Shown: positions 42,708 through 54,748, numbered from the stretch's first letter. The stretch: DNA of 64,000 nucleotides from Buxus sempervirens (GCA_947561395.2 OX387187.1:40157829-40221828), one strand, 5' to 3'. Notes: generated from the letters alone by a model not told the origin. Made by a program: numbers and translations.

Positions 42708-44704
42708 TGGGAAACCTCATCCCAATATCCCTAGCATGCCCTAATCCATGAGCTTGATGTGTAGGTGAAGCTGGAGCAGCCCAAGCCTAAAGCCAGCCAA
42801 AGTGGCTAAGTCCCGGGCTGTCAGCAGTCTATTGAGGTGAGCAACCTTTATTTGGTACAATGAGATTCTGTATGGTAAGATAAATTAGCTAAGTGTTAAT
42901 TAGATATGTGCAATGTAGGAAGGGAGTGGCAAACTTGTAATATTTAGTGTCTGGTGGAGAAGCCATTTAAGTGAAGAAATAGCCCGAAATAGCCCATTCG
43001 ACCAACACCCCTATTCCAAACCCTTTTCCTCTCTTCTCTCTCCCCACACTCATCTTCTTCCCATTTCTTCTTCATCTTCTTCCCCATTTTCATCCCCATC
43101 CATTCTAAACCTATTGGAGGTGCTAGCTTGCAAGAAAACAAAAGAAGAAACCAAGGGAAGCCATTTTCGTTTGGGAGCATTCAGTGAGATTTGTGGTGAA
43201 ACCAACCAAGAGCAACTAAGGGTGCTGTTCGTGGGTTACAAAGGAAGCAAGAAAACTTGCTAAAGAGTTTGTAAGAGGTAAGAAACACCACCCCGACCTA
43301 TCTTTGCAATTTCGGCCATTTTCGTATGTGGAATGTATGTGTTAGGGTTGAGATGTGAAAACGAGTTCTAGGGCCAATAGGAGAGTTTTCTTTGAGGGGT
43401 TTTTTAGATAGTATATTTCTACACATGATAGGAGTGATTTCGAGCCCAAAAACACCTAGAACAAGTGAGATTTGAGAAAAACCCTAAATCCCCGAAAATC
43501 GGATTTCGCAAGCTACTGAGAAAACCCAACCGCTCGAGTAGTCGCTCGAGCGGTCATCAGGCGGTAGTGTTGAGTAGCCTTAGATAGAGTTTTAAGTCAT
43601 GGCCACTCGAGCGCCCTGCCTTGTTTTCCCAAATTTTGAGGTTTCAACCTAGATTAAACTACCATTTGATTTTATTCAAATCCAACCCATGTATAAGTGA
43701 GAGTTAAGTATTTAGGAGGTGTTCCAACTAGAGTTGTCACCAAATTGCAAATAGTAAAGATTTTGGGTACGTTTTGCTAAAATAGGTCTCATAGAGAGTG
43801 TTGTGTTCCAGACTTATATAGAAGTGGGATAGAGTGATTCCACCACTTCAAATACCTTCCAATTAACCTATGGAAGTCGAATACAAGGACCAAACCCAAG
43901 TTGTACAAGTTCCAAGAGGATTGAGGCATAGATTGCCAAGTTGAGTTGTGGAATGTGGAAAATCCCCAAAAAGAGGATTTTACCCAGATTGGACCACTAA
44001 GTGTTTTTATTCCAATCCAACCTGCGTACAAGTGAGAATTACATGTCTAGAAAGTATCCCAACTGGAAGTATTTCAAAATTACAAGTAACAAGGACTTCG
44101 GGTATGTGTTACCAAGGAAGGTCTCACAAAGGGTTTCTGTCCCAGAAAACTATAGGATCAGGATAACTTGTTCCCACTACTTCAAGCACCTTTCAATTGA
44201 CCTTTAGAAGTAGAAATCAAGATCCAAGACCTAGTTGCGCAAGTATCAAAGAATTAAGGCATAGGTTGCTTGAGTGAGACCCGAAAGGTGGAATTTTCGG
44301 AAAAGCCAACCATTTTCCCTTGACCCTTATAGTGAGTACACCCCACTTGGTATGTCAGGCTTCGGCTTGGAATTTGGCACAAGACATGGAGGGCATTAGC
44401 CCATAGTGAATTGTAAGATACCAAGGGCATTGACCCATATTGAGTTATGACCTCAAAGGCATTGACCCACTACTTGTGGCATGAAGTGAAAGGGGGGCTA
44501 TGGCCCCATGGTATTGGTATACCTATACAGACATTGAAAGGAGGGCAGTGGCCTAGAATCCTTGAGTAATGAATAAGGGCTTGGCCCAAGAATGACTTGG
44601 GTAAGGCCAAAGGCTACCCTTGAGATCTGGCATGCCTAAGTGCATGAACCACCTGATACCTTTAGAGTAACACTACCATTGTCCATACTATATGAATAGG
44701 GTTG

Positions 44705-45180
44705 TTTATACACATTCTTCATGGCCAAGGTCCATTGCTACTGTTCCTGCTATACCGTATTCTTCCGGCACCCTGTGTATTCAGTGGCCGATGCCCATTG
44801 GCTATGTGTAGACAGCAATGGAGGTATATGTTCTTCCGGCACCCTATGTATTCGGTGGCCGATGCCCATTGTCTATGTGTAGACAGCAATGGATGTGTAA
44901 TGTATGCCTAGCCACCATGTTTAGACGGTGAAGCTAGATGAATAATTGTGGTTATTGTTATACTTGATGCCTAGCCACCATGTGTAGACGGTGAAGCTAG
45001 ACGGATATGTGTTGTAGTTGATGTATCGATGGTATTAGGATACCACCCCAAGTAATAATGAGTAATCATCTATGGATATTCATACGACATATGTAACTAT
45101 AGTAGTAGATGCCTACGTTATTTAAGATCGGCGTAGATGCCTAGCCACCGCATGTAATTGGTGAAGCTAAACGGGGATAT
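44705..45180. repeat. Subrepeats inside LTR D
   Basis: A 71-bp unit occurs twice (from 44760 and 44831; TTCTTCCGGCACCCT, GGCCGATGCCCATTG). A second unit, GCCTAGCCACCATGT...GACGGTGAAGCTAGA, occurs three times (near 44907, 44970 and 45130). Confidence 0.8.
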
Positions 45181-45192
45181 TGATGATGTATA

Positions 45193-45197
45193 GTTAG
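45193..45197. repeat. Target-site duplication of LTR E, left
   Basis: GTTAG, repeated at 55449-55453. Confidence 0.85.
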
Positions 45198-47353
45198 TGT
45201 AAAATCCCAGATTTTAGTAACTAGACTAATTGATTAATAATATGCAGGGGATAAGATCTTGGTTCAAACCGAAGGAATTCAAGATGAACCGGATATGATT
45301 GGAGAGCCTATATAAGGTGAGCTCTTAATTATTGATCAAATATAATTTTAATATATTAATTATTGTGCTAATACATTATTAGTAAGCATTAATTGAATTA
45401 TAATCAAGAAGAATATAAAGGAGTTGGTCAAACCCAAGGATGATGGGTTGACCCAAGGGATTGAGTTGGTTTAATGGTTTGATTTAAGTTGGCTTAAAGG
45501 AGAAGAGGGCAAATAAGTAAAAGCTATTAAATATTAAACTAAACCTAGTTGTGCATGGAGTTATGCACGTCCATCACAAAAACAAATTTAGAAACCAGCC
45601 GTGAGGTTTCCTTGCTTGTTTCCTATTCTTTCTCTTAGTTGCCTTGTGATCAAAACCAAAACCCTAAACAAATTGTTGGAGCCGTCTTGGAGAAAGAAAA
45701 AAGAAAATTTTCGAGCACAAAGAACTCAAGTAAGAGCCCTATAGAGATAAGTTCTGTTATGGAGATTTTCATCTGTTTGAGAGTCTTAAAAGTGTGATTT
45801 TAACCCAGACGTGATCGGACTTGTTGGGATCGTTTGACAAAACTTTGGGGTGATATTTTGAGGCTCTTAGAGGAGATTTAAGTTCCAAAAACCAGATAAG
45901 TAGTCCCTTGACACTTACAAAAATCTAAATTTGCGTTTTAAATGATATTCATGGTTATTCGATGTTTGATGCATTGATTTCGTTATTTATGATGTTTTAT
46001 GTGTTGGGAATTGTTCTAGCATGTGTATAATGTATTTTGGAATGATTTAGAATGGTTTTTATGCATTTATTATTGAGTTGTGGAATTTTTATTAAATTTC
46101 GCAAAGTTACAGATTTTTCACGTATCGGACCGCCTGAGCAGTTGCTCAAGCGATCTATGTTTATAGTTGAAAACCCGAGAGCAATTTTACCCAAATTGTA
46201 CCACCGCTAGAACAGTTGCTCAAGCGACCTATCGAGCTACCTACCCTGAAATTACCTGTTTTGTAAAGCCGGTCAAGCGCCCTTGGCCGCTCGATCGCCA
46301 GTTTGTTAGATTTTGGGAAACTTGACTTTTCAACCTAGTTTTCACTAAGGAAATGGTTCTATTCAATTTTAGCCTATGTACCATCAAGATTGGGGTATTT
46401 GGGATGTGTTTGCATTGGTGGATGTTTAAAATTCAATTTTATAAAGATTTTGGGTAGATGTTTCAAAAGAATAATTTTTACATGATTCTATTGTTCCAAA
46501 AGGTTTTATTTTTAACCAAGGTTGGTTTTGTGTGTTCATACACCTGTGTTTGGGTGATATGAAGGTATTTTGTGCATCGATGGAGTCAATACACATTCGA
46601 GACATATTGACTCGTTAAAACCTGGAGTTTTGGACATATGACTTGGTACATCTTGTGTTGTATTTTGGGTCACATGGTATGACAAGGCATGGTACCTGTT
46701 TTATCCCGCATGGGCGAATTTGGTTACAGATATGGTTCTGTATTTGGTGGGTGTCATTGAGAAGTATGCCCATTACCTTGGTTGGTTTTCTCACTATTAA
46801 GTGGGCTTAGCAGTTATGTGGATTCATAGAATAGCTAGCAAGTAAAATGTGTATTAGAGGGGTTTTGAATTCTGTGTCTGAGGCATTCCATCATCTCGAG
46901 GATGGTACCGCTCCTGGATTGGTCAGTCGCTACGTTACACACTCCTGGATTGGTTGGGCCGTACATGTTAACTCATGGTTGGGTTCTTCTGTTGGTGTTG
47001 AATAGCCAGACTGTAGAGCTGCTAGTCCATCATAATTTGGTTAGGTAGCATACTAGCACATGTCTACTCTCTTTTTCTGGTATACTATTTCACGAGTCTC
47101 ATGAGATGAACAAATTGTATTTCATTGTTGTCTTGATTCTTATTGTGGTCATTCGGATTAAGCGTTGCATATTTCATTATGGTCAACTATTTGCATGACT
47201 GCTTACTGAGATAGTGTTTCTTACATTATTGTTTTATCAGTTTTGTTTTCAGATATTCCTGGAGAGAACGTTGCTGAGGTAGAGACACCGAGATAATACT
47301 GTGAATACTAGGAGGAAGATTATTTTATTCCTGTGTAGGACTTAGAGAGACAT

Positions 47354-47356
47354 TTA
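47354..47356. repeat. TTA target duplication of the Harbinger element, left
   Basis: TTA, as expected for PIF/Harbinger; right copy at 55126-55128. Confidence 0.75.
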
Positions 47357-47519
47357 GGGCTCGTTTGTTAAGGCTTCCGGCTTTTGGATTCTAATAGAAT
47401 CCAAGTCCAAAGCCCAAATCATCCGTTTGGTAGGGATTTTAAAAGCAAATGCTAGAAACCAAGCAAAAACCAAAAGCCATCCTTTATAGGCTTTAACAGC
47501 TTTTGAACTTTTAAAGGAG

Positions 47520-47524
47520 AAAAC
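47520..47524. repeat. Target-site duplication of solo LTR F, left
   Basis: AAAAC, repeated at 50725-50729. Confidence 0.85.
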
Positions 47525-48203
47525 TGTAAGCACCTCATTTTTGCGCTCCCAGAAAGGCCAGAAATGCAAAGCCCTGGACAGAAAGTCAAACCCTAAGGGG
47601 TGAAAAGTTGACCTTTTAATCAGATAAAATTTGGCCACCTTGATCCATCCCATTGGATAAAGAACCTCGACACGGTTCCAGTGCAATTGGGTTTGCAGGA
47701 ATCGGAGTCCGGATGAAGGCTCTGAGGGCAGTCAAACTTGAGGGAAAGCTGAGAGTTGACTTTTCCTCGAATTTCGTGCCAAATGCCTTGATTTAGCCCA
47801 ATGGATGGAGAATCCCGACACGGTTCCAACGCAACTGGGTTGGCAGGAATCGGAGTCCGGATGAGGGCTCTAAGGGCAGTCAAACTTAAGGGAGGACCAA
47901 AAGTTGACTATTCCTCAGAATCCGTGCCAAGTGCTTAGCCCCATGTCATTAAATAGAGGGCTCCGATACGAGTTTACCACAATTGAGTTTGTTCAAATCG
48001 GAGTTCGAGTAAAGGAGATATGATCTGTCGAAGTTTCCGAGCAGCAAAGCCGGAAACTGCACACGTGGCAGCCAACGCAGCAAAATATCTCAGGGACTAA
48101 ATCTTAAATATAAAAAATTCATACGGGCGATCCGTAGATATCAAAAGGGGTCAAATCGGTTGAATCGGTCAAGTCGAAGGGCAAATCCGTAAATTTTCGA
48201 TTT

Positions 48204-48450
48204 GTATCCGGTCACATATACCGGATACACTAGCTCCCCTTCATGACCGGACTTGAAGACCGGATACATAAAGATATTCGCGCGAAATTCGCGCCACTTG
48301 GCCGACAGATTCGCGGCAGCATTAAATTTTGAAATGATTAAGTCATGTATCCGACCTGAGTTGCCAGATACAAAGAGAAGCCAGTGTATCCAGACTTGAA
48401 GTCCGGATACGAAGAGGCCTTAGTGTATCCGGCCTGAGTTGCCGGATACA
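48204..48450. other. Upstream hairpin block of LTR F
   Basis: GTATCCGGT-CACATAT-ACCGGATAC (48204-48228), GTATCCAGACTT-GA-AAGTCCGGATAC (near 48385; one mismatch), TGTATCCGGC-CTGAGTT-GCCGGATACA (48424-48450), plus a weaker unit near 48347. Confidence 0.8.
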
Positions 48451-49527
48451 TTAAGTTGCCTATAAATAGCCAACAGCAGCTCATATCCGGGGTTGGCCTT
48501 TGTTTTTTCCTTTTCCCTGCTCTCTTCTCTCACCTACTCACTTCGAATACCACCTCTTCCAACCCCTCTTGCCTTCCATCACCTACCCATACCCCTCCAA
48601 GTCTTGGACTTCTTCTCCCCTTCCATTCTCTGGTTGAAGCAAAGAAGAACCATTGCTGTTGCTGAGAAAAGGAGGAGTTCTAGCTCACTTTCCTGCCGCA
48701 AGGAGGTACTAATACACTGCAAAAAGGTTTTAAACCTAAGGTAAGACTCCTCTCCACGTTAGATTCAACATATATTAAATCTGCATTTTTCTGCAAATAT
48801 TTTTGTGTGATTTCTCTTCTTTGCATGGGGTCATGCCCCCACCATGCTAAGCATGTGTCTACCTTCATTTTCATAGCATGAATGTATCCACTAGTATAAG
48901 GGCCACGTAGTTTTTGTTAAGGCGGCTTGGGGATCTTATTTTAGCATATTTTTAACCTCTTTTAGTTGCTGTCCATGGCTTTGCACTAATTTCTGCAAAG
49001 GGAGCATGTTCCCTCTTATCTCACCATCTGATGTACCCCTCATGTAACCCCCTTTTTTTTCCTTTCCCTTCTGTAGATATTTGCATGCCTAGGCAATGAG
49101 TGTAGGAATCCAGCCATAGGGAGGGCTTTAGGTGAAGCATGCTAGCATAACTTGCCGTGGTCTTACGCTTGTGTATTTCCCACATGGTCAATGTTGAAAG
49201 ATAATGTCTTGTTGCTGATTTGTTACCCATTTTTTTGTGTTGTTATTATGCTAACATGCTGGCCACCTACACTGCTCTGATCCCCCCATCAAACTCCCCA
49301 TGTCCCCTTTGCTATGGGTGCATGATGGAGAAAGGGGTGGGAGGGACAGTAGTCCCATGTCCCCCCATTTGCTTTGTTGAAAAGACCCCAAAGGAGAAGC
49401 CAAATGTGGCTTCTCCGAAATCTGAACCAACGTGGGCCCTCACAGGGGCCCACAAGACCCCCAAAACCCTCTTGGGAGCCCTTGGGATCAATCCCGAAAG
49501 GCCAAAGCCCAAAAAAGACCATTCCAG

Positions 49528-49670
49528 GGTGATCCGGCAACTCAGGCCGGATCACCTGAGGCCTTAGGGTATCCGGTCATCAAGGCCGGATAACCCATAG
49601 GCTCTGTGTATCCGGCCACTCTGGCCGGATCACCTGTAGACCATGTGTATCCGGCCTGAGTTGCCGGATA
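49528..49670. other. Downstream hairpin block of LTR F
   Basis: GGTGATCCGGC-AACTCAG-GCCGGATCACC (49528-49556), GGGTATCCGG...CCGGATAACCC (near 49567), ATCCGGCCA-CTC-TGGCCGGAT (49610-49630) and TATCCGGC-CTGAGTT-GCCGGATA (49648-49670). Confidence 0.85.
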
Positions 49671-50724
49671 TACACAGAAGCATGATTTTTGCATATTCTG
49701 TTGCTCTGCCGAATTCTTGGGTGAGTTGTACTAAAACCAGTGAACCAACAGGGTTTACGGGCCACCCGGAAACCCAAGGCGGGACTTGGACCGACCGGTC
49801 TAGCTTGGCACGCTAGTGGGCATTCCAACGGGGCCCACCAAGCCCAATGAACACCAAAGCATGCTAATTAACTAACCTAAGCAAAAGTGAACCAATTGAA
49901 TCGGGCGGGCCAAACCCAATGCGGCCCACCCGAGCCTTGCCATACGAATGAATGCATAAACTGTGTGGTTTGGCCGAGACCATGGGCTAGGGCCTGTCGG
50001 GCCCACCAAAAGCCCGCTAATCAAGCCAAGTTAGGGTGCAAACCCTAGACTTCGAAGCACTGGGCCTTCGAGCCCAAAGTCTTGATCACGAGCCCCAAGC
50101 CCTGTGACCAGCCCACTTTGGCAAGATTAAAATAAGATAACATAAAATCACTTGGGCACCATGTGGGCCCACCTAAGGGGCCCACAAACCAATCCGGCCC
50201 ATCACTTGTATAAAAGTCATTTAAATTGCAAACCTAAACCTTAATGAAAAACCAACTCATCATCTAAAGCCCACAGGGCCTCCTAGGGTTAGACAGAGGC
50301 CCACCAAGGGCACACGGGCCAACTCAAGCCCATCCAAGACACCGGTTGGGCCTTCCAACGGGGCCCACCCAATCAGACCCAGAAAGCCAAAGATAAGCAA
50401 AGATAAAATCAACTAAAGGGACCCACACCACTCAGGTGGTCCCACCAAGACCTAACAAAAATACATGCGGGACTAGGAATCGGGTGATAACCAAAGTAAG
50501 GAAGCTGACTCAAGTTAGGGAACCCATGGGACCCGTCATCCGACGGGGTGGATTGGGGTGTCTACGGACTTCCCCAGCCCACAACCGAGAACCAACCTTA
50601 GAATCTCAAGCCGCAGACCCAAGAGCCTTAATAGACAAGATTAGGCACCCAGGTGTCCGCCTGCACCCCATCAAGCGGTGGCGACTCCGAATTTACCCCG
50701 TGCCGCGTTTCCCACGCGCGCACA

Positions 50725-50951
50725 AAAACCAACAATCTTGTTTCTTGGGGTTTTTAGAACGAGCCCAACTCTCTTGTTCTCTCGCGACACCTCCTTCCTC
50801 ACGACACCTCCTTCCTCATTTGTTCTTCTAGTGGCAAAGCTCTTCCTTCCACAACTTGTACCAGGTATGCTCTCTATTCTCTTTTCTCTTTCTTCTCTCT
50901 CTACTCACTCTTTCTATTCTTCTCTTGCATCCTTGTCATTTCTATCATTGT
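50725..50951 (+). other. Harbinger internal noncoding segment
   Basis: Begins with the AAAAC duplication. Pyrimidine-rich with repeated CTCGCGACACCTCCTTCC; reads like an untranslated leader with a possible GT donor near 50862. No ORF. Confidence 0.4.
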
Positions 50952-51345
50952 TTATGGGTTGTGGGTTACAAATACCTCTCTTTCTCCTTTGGATTGATGA
51001 TTTTGGTGTAAGGAGGTAGAGGGAGAAGAGAGGTATGGCCAGAATACAAGCTTGCTGTGATGTACGATGTTTAGGTTAGGGTTTTGAGGAGAGACAGTAT
51101 GCATTACATTTCCAGATGTGAAGAATTTGTAAGGGTTGCAAGATTGAGGGGTTATGACGCGTCTTTGATGAGAACTTTGAATGGGGGTCCTGCAAGAAGG
51201 GCAGTCCTTCATCCCCTGCTTCTCATGAAGTTCATTGCATTTTGGGCAAACCACTTGATGTGCGCATGGGAGGAAAACCATAGACCTCTCCTCAGACAGG
51301 CACATCACACACTCACGTTCATGTTTCAAACCATACGGAGGTGAA
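50952..51345 (-). pseudogene. RF298/RF4-like RING-finger fragment carried by the Harbinger element
   Basis: Minus strand, about 51329-51175: a C3HC4-type RING with C-V-M-C, then C-A-H-Q-V-V-C-x-x-C and C-P-S-C, flanked by KHEREC and NELHEKQGMKDCPSCRTPIQ. This is the C-terminal RING of plant E3 ligases of the RF298/RF4/MIP1 group, recognised from memory. Everything upstream of the RING is missing. After PIQ there is a short insertion, then RRV, after which the frame runs into unrelated sequence down to 50952. It lies between the transposon's leader region and ORF1 on the opposite strand, so it looks like a captured exon. Confidence 0.75.
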
Positions 51346-52309
51346 TGCCATCTTCCACCTCAGGGCTTTCCATGTCATGTTACTTGAGGGAATTTATAAA
51401 TCTGCGAGGCTGGGTTTTCTTTGTGGACATGGGATGCAAACAATTTTTATATAATATTTACATCATAGAGTTGGTGACATGGTAAGGAAGTTTCTGGCAA
51501 GCACTTTTTTCCATTTTTGCTTTGTTTTTGCAAGGAAATTCCCTTCATAAAAAGCTGAGAAGAAAAAATAAATGTCTATATGGTTAGAGTTTGTACTCAT
51601 CTGTCAGAGAGGAATGAGAGACTGATCTTTGGATGCTGTAAACCATAAAGATACAATGAATACTATTGTGAACGCATATAGAAGTCTTGATGAAAGTAAA
51701 CACAGGGATCATGTTTTGTGCATCTTCTTGGCGTCGGATCTTTCTTGTATCTGTTATTGTATTTGAACTCTATATGAGAAAAAGACATCACATTCATAGA
51801 TGGTCCGTATCCTTTTACTCGTGACTGGGGTAATTGTTTGAATTTAAACATCAATCAGATATTCAATGCAAGACCAATACTTTATTTTATTTTATTTTTT
51901 TTAACTTATTGCTGGCAGTATATGACATCCCTTAGCTTCTTTAATACTCAACCTTGACAAAAAAATAATAAAGGGTGATAGTTCACCACGGTTTAATTTC
52001 CACAGCAATCATGGATTTGGCTTGCCATAAGGAATACAAACCACGTAACGGCATTACTTTACCGTGATTTAGGAGTTTTTAATCAAGGTTTGTCTTTGTT
52101 GTATCTTTTCTTTAATATTTACCTATTTATATATTATTATTATTAATAAGAACCAAGAGCAAGGTAAAGAAGAGGAGGTAATAATCTGAAAAGGGTCTGG
52201 TTTTCTTATTGCTTCTTTTTTATTGAGATTCTTGCTAAGCATAGGTATATTTTACTTGACATAAATCAAGTATATTTTTATTAAGCAATATATATAGGCC
52301 TTTCAATTC
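51346..52309 (+). other. Harbinger internal region, noncoding
   Basis: AT-rich with no protein I can support. It probably holds the 5' untranslated region and introns of the transposon genes; TTTTTTAGGATATTTGG at 52345-52361 is a possible acceptor before ORF1. Confidence 0.4.
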
Positions 52310-53382
52310 ATGATTGCTTCCTTAAAAATTATTTTTTTCCTTTTCTTTTTTAGGATATTTGGCTATTCCTTTATAATAGAGTCAAACACAAGTAATACAC
52401 AACCACGAGAGAAGGTAAAGGCTGTTTGGTCATATGAGTATAAGAAGATACTTTTGGAAATTGCAGTTGAAGAAGTTCATAAAGGAAATCGGCCAACTAC
52501 AACCTTTAACCAAAGAGGATATGATAACATCATTAATGAATTTCACAGGAGGACTGGTTTAAAGTATGAAAAGGTACAGTTTAAAAATATCTTTCACAGT
52601 ATGAGGAATGAGTATAAAGAGTGGAAGATCATTAAAGGAAGAAGTGGACTAGGATGGGATCCTGAGAAAAATTCCATTGTAGCAATAGAAGATGAATGGA
52701 AAGACTATATTAAGGTAATCTTAGGTCTTATATTCATTCCGTTTACCTAGTTGCCTTGATTGCTCGTGTATTTACCTAATACATGACAATGTTATTGATA
52801 CAGATGCATCCAAATGCGAAAATTTTCAAGAAGGGTCCACTCCAGTTTGAAGATGAATTAGAAACATTATTTGATGGTACAACAGCCTTTGGTGAGGATG
52901 CATTGTGTTCTGCTTAATGAGAGAGTCTGGCATCACAAAATCCAGAAAATTTTGATGATCCTAATACTCCCATCACTGGTATTGATGATTTGACAAATGA
53001 TGTTGGTAATGGAATTCGTAAAAGGAAGTGTCAAAGTGAGCATTCACGTACAAAGAGAGATACTTTTAAAGGGGATATTCAAGAGGCTATTGCCTCCTTG
53101 GAGGATATTGCAAAGCTTAGACTACTTCGAGAGTCCACAACAATGGCACCAATGGTAACACCCCCATCAAATTCACCACCTCCATCAACACAGGACAATA
53201 ACCAATATATTATTGCATTGAAGCGTCTAGAAGAAATGGAGGAGGTTGAGATTGGAAGTGACTTATACCTGGATGCTTTGGATTTGTTCACAAATGCTAA
53301 AAAGAGAGACCTATTTGTGGCTATGCATCCAGCCGCACGTTTTAGATGGTTAACTCGTACACTGTATGGTAGCAGTTATTAG
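52310..53382 (+). pseudogene. PIF/Harbinger ORF1, Myb/SANT-like protein
   Basis: Exon 1 (coding from about 52355 to 52714) encodes a Myb/SANT-like DNA-binding domain (KAVWSYEYKKILLEIAVEE, TTFNQRGYDNIINEFHRRTG, MRNEYKEWKIIKGRSGLGWD). Intron 52715-52803 (89 bp, GT...CAG). Exon 2 from 52804 (MHPNAKIFKKGPLQFEDEL) hits adjacent stops TAA TGA at 52915-52920, then continues in the same frame to 53382 with a basic segment (GIRKRKCQSEHSRTKRD) and a helical C-terminus. This partner protein is thought to help PIF/Harbinger transposase bind DNA. The true start is unclear; 52310 is not supported by an obvious ATG context. Confidence 0.85.
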
Positions 53383-53424
53383 TTGTAAGAAGGGACATGG
53401 TTTTTTGGTTTGATTCAGCTTTTT

Positions 53425-53613
53425 GGACAGGATATGGTTTTTTTGGTTTGATTCATCTTTTTGGACAGGACATGTTTTTTGGGTTTGATTCATCTTTTTG
53501 GACAGGATACGGTTTTTTTGGTTTGATTCAGCTTTTTGGACAGGATACGGTTTTTTTGGTTTGATTCAACTTTTTGGACAGGACATTTTTTGCATGGGAT
53601 GTGTTTTTTGGAC
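53425..53613 (+). repeat. 38-bp minisatellite between the Harbinger ORFs
   Basis: Five units starting GGACAGGATA or GGACAGGACA at 53425, 53463, 53500, 53538 and 53576 with the core TTTGGTTTGATTCA. It lies in the 3' flank of ORF1. Confidence 0.88.
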
Positions 53614-53816
53614 CTTCTTTTTGTATGGGACATGTTTAGTTCTTATTTTTGTCACAAAAATTTGGCTATATGTATTTTGTTCTTTTGGTACTTGATATAT
53701 GTTAAATCACTTTTTGTCACAGGCTTGTGGCTATGTGTTTTTTTGATTTGACCCATCTTTTATATTGAATGATTAGAGACATAGTAATTGAATAATTTAA
53801 ATTGTTAACAGTTAAG

Positions 53817-54748
53817 ATGAGTTCAGATGAACACATTGAAGAAGTTTTGTCTTGCTTGATATTGGCAAAGTGTTTCCAAGAATATCTTGATTTAGACAGA
53901 GGGAGACAATTAGTGCATAACTCGATTTTACAAGGGAATTTTTGGTTGAAAGAGGTGCTTGAAGCAGGCTCTAGTGTAAGGTGTCATGGCTTATTTCGTA
54001 TGAATAAGCATACATTCTTTCAGTTAGCCAATACAATGAAAGAAAGGGGTTTACTACAACCCACAAAGCACATTTCAGTTAGCCAATACAATGTAATGGC
54101 TGCATGAAATTTACCTGGGTTCTAGCGGGATGGGAGGGAACAGCACACAATTCACGGATTATGTTGGAAGCAATTAACAACCCGACTTTAAAATTTCCAC
54201 ATGCTCCACCAAGTAATTATAAAACTATATATATTTCAATAATTTGTTTATGTCTGATACTAAACTTTTACACATCTATGTTAGGTAAATATTATGTTGT
54301 TGATGTGGGGTGTCCAAATATGCCTGGATTTCTTGCACCATTTAGAGGGGTTCGATATCGTCTTCAAGATTATCGTTGTGGTGGTGGAAGACCTCGTGGA
54401 CCTAAAGAAATTTTTAAACATGCTCATTCTTCATTAAGGAGTGTGATTGAGAGATGCTTTGGTGTATTAAAAGAGCAATTTCCAATCCTTAAGATGATGC
54501 CGGCTTACTCTTATCAAACCCAAGTGAAGATTGTAGTTACTGCATGTGCTATACACAATTTTATTAGGCAACAAGCAAGACGTGATTGGCTATTTGAACA
54601 ATATGAGAATGAATAAATGCTCATTGTTGATGATGAGAATGACGACGAAAATGAGATTGATCCTGATGGTTTGGTACCAACTCAACAGACTAATGAGATG
54701 GGAGCATTTAGGGATATGCTTGCAAGTGCAATGACATTTGGATGTTAA
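53817..54748 (+). pseudogene. PIF/Harbinger transposase, internally deleted
   Basis: N-terminal part from ATG 53817 (MSSDEHIEEVLSCL) to about 54070, a break, then the C-terminal half of the DDE_4-type nuclease: FTWVLAGWEGTAHNSR, a 72-bp intron at 54213-54284 (GT...TTAG), YYVVDVGCPNMPGFLAPFRG (second catalytic Asp), and SLRSVIERCFGVLK (catalytic Glu). A TAA at 54614-54616 interrupts the frame, which otherwise ends at 54746-54748. The middle of the protein, including the first catalytic Asp, is missing, so it cannot be active. At the break a 21-base copy of upstream sequence is inserted (54018-54038 repeated at 54073-54093). Confidence 0.9.

Larger units (their letters stand above)
47525..50724 (+). 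repeat. Solo Tat-type LTR F (3200 bp)
   Basis: Starts TGTAAGCACCTC, ends CGCGCGCACA, flanked by AAAAC, inserted in the Harbinger element. TATAAATA at 48461-48468. It has a hairpin block before the TATA box (48204-48450) and one after it (49528-49670). It is the sister of F2. Reading frames within it (for example 50436-50831) have no recognisable protein. Confidence 0.93.

Noticed and set aside
50436-50831. 131-codon plus-strand ORF
   Set aside because: Runs over the end of solo LTR F and its target duplication.
53425-53613. CRISPR-like array
   Set aside because: Tandem repeat without distinct spacers in a plant transposon.
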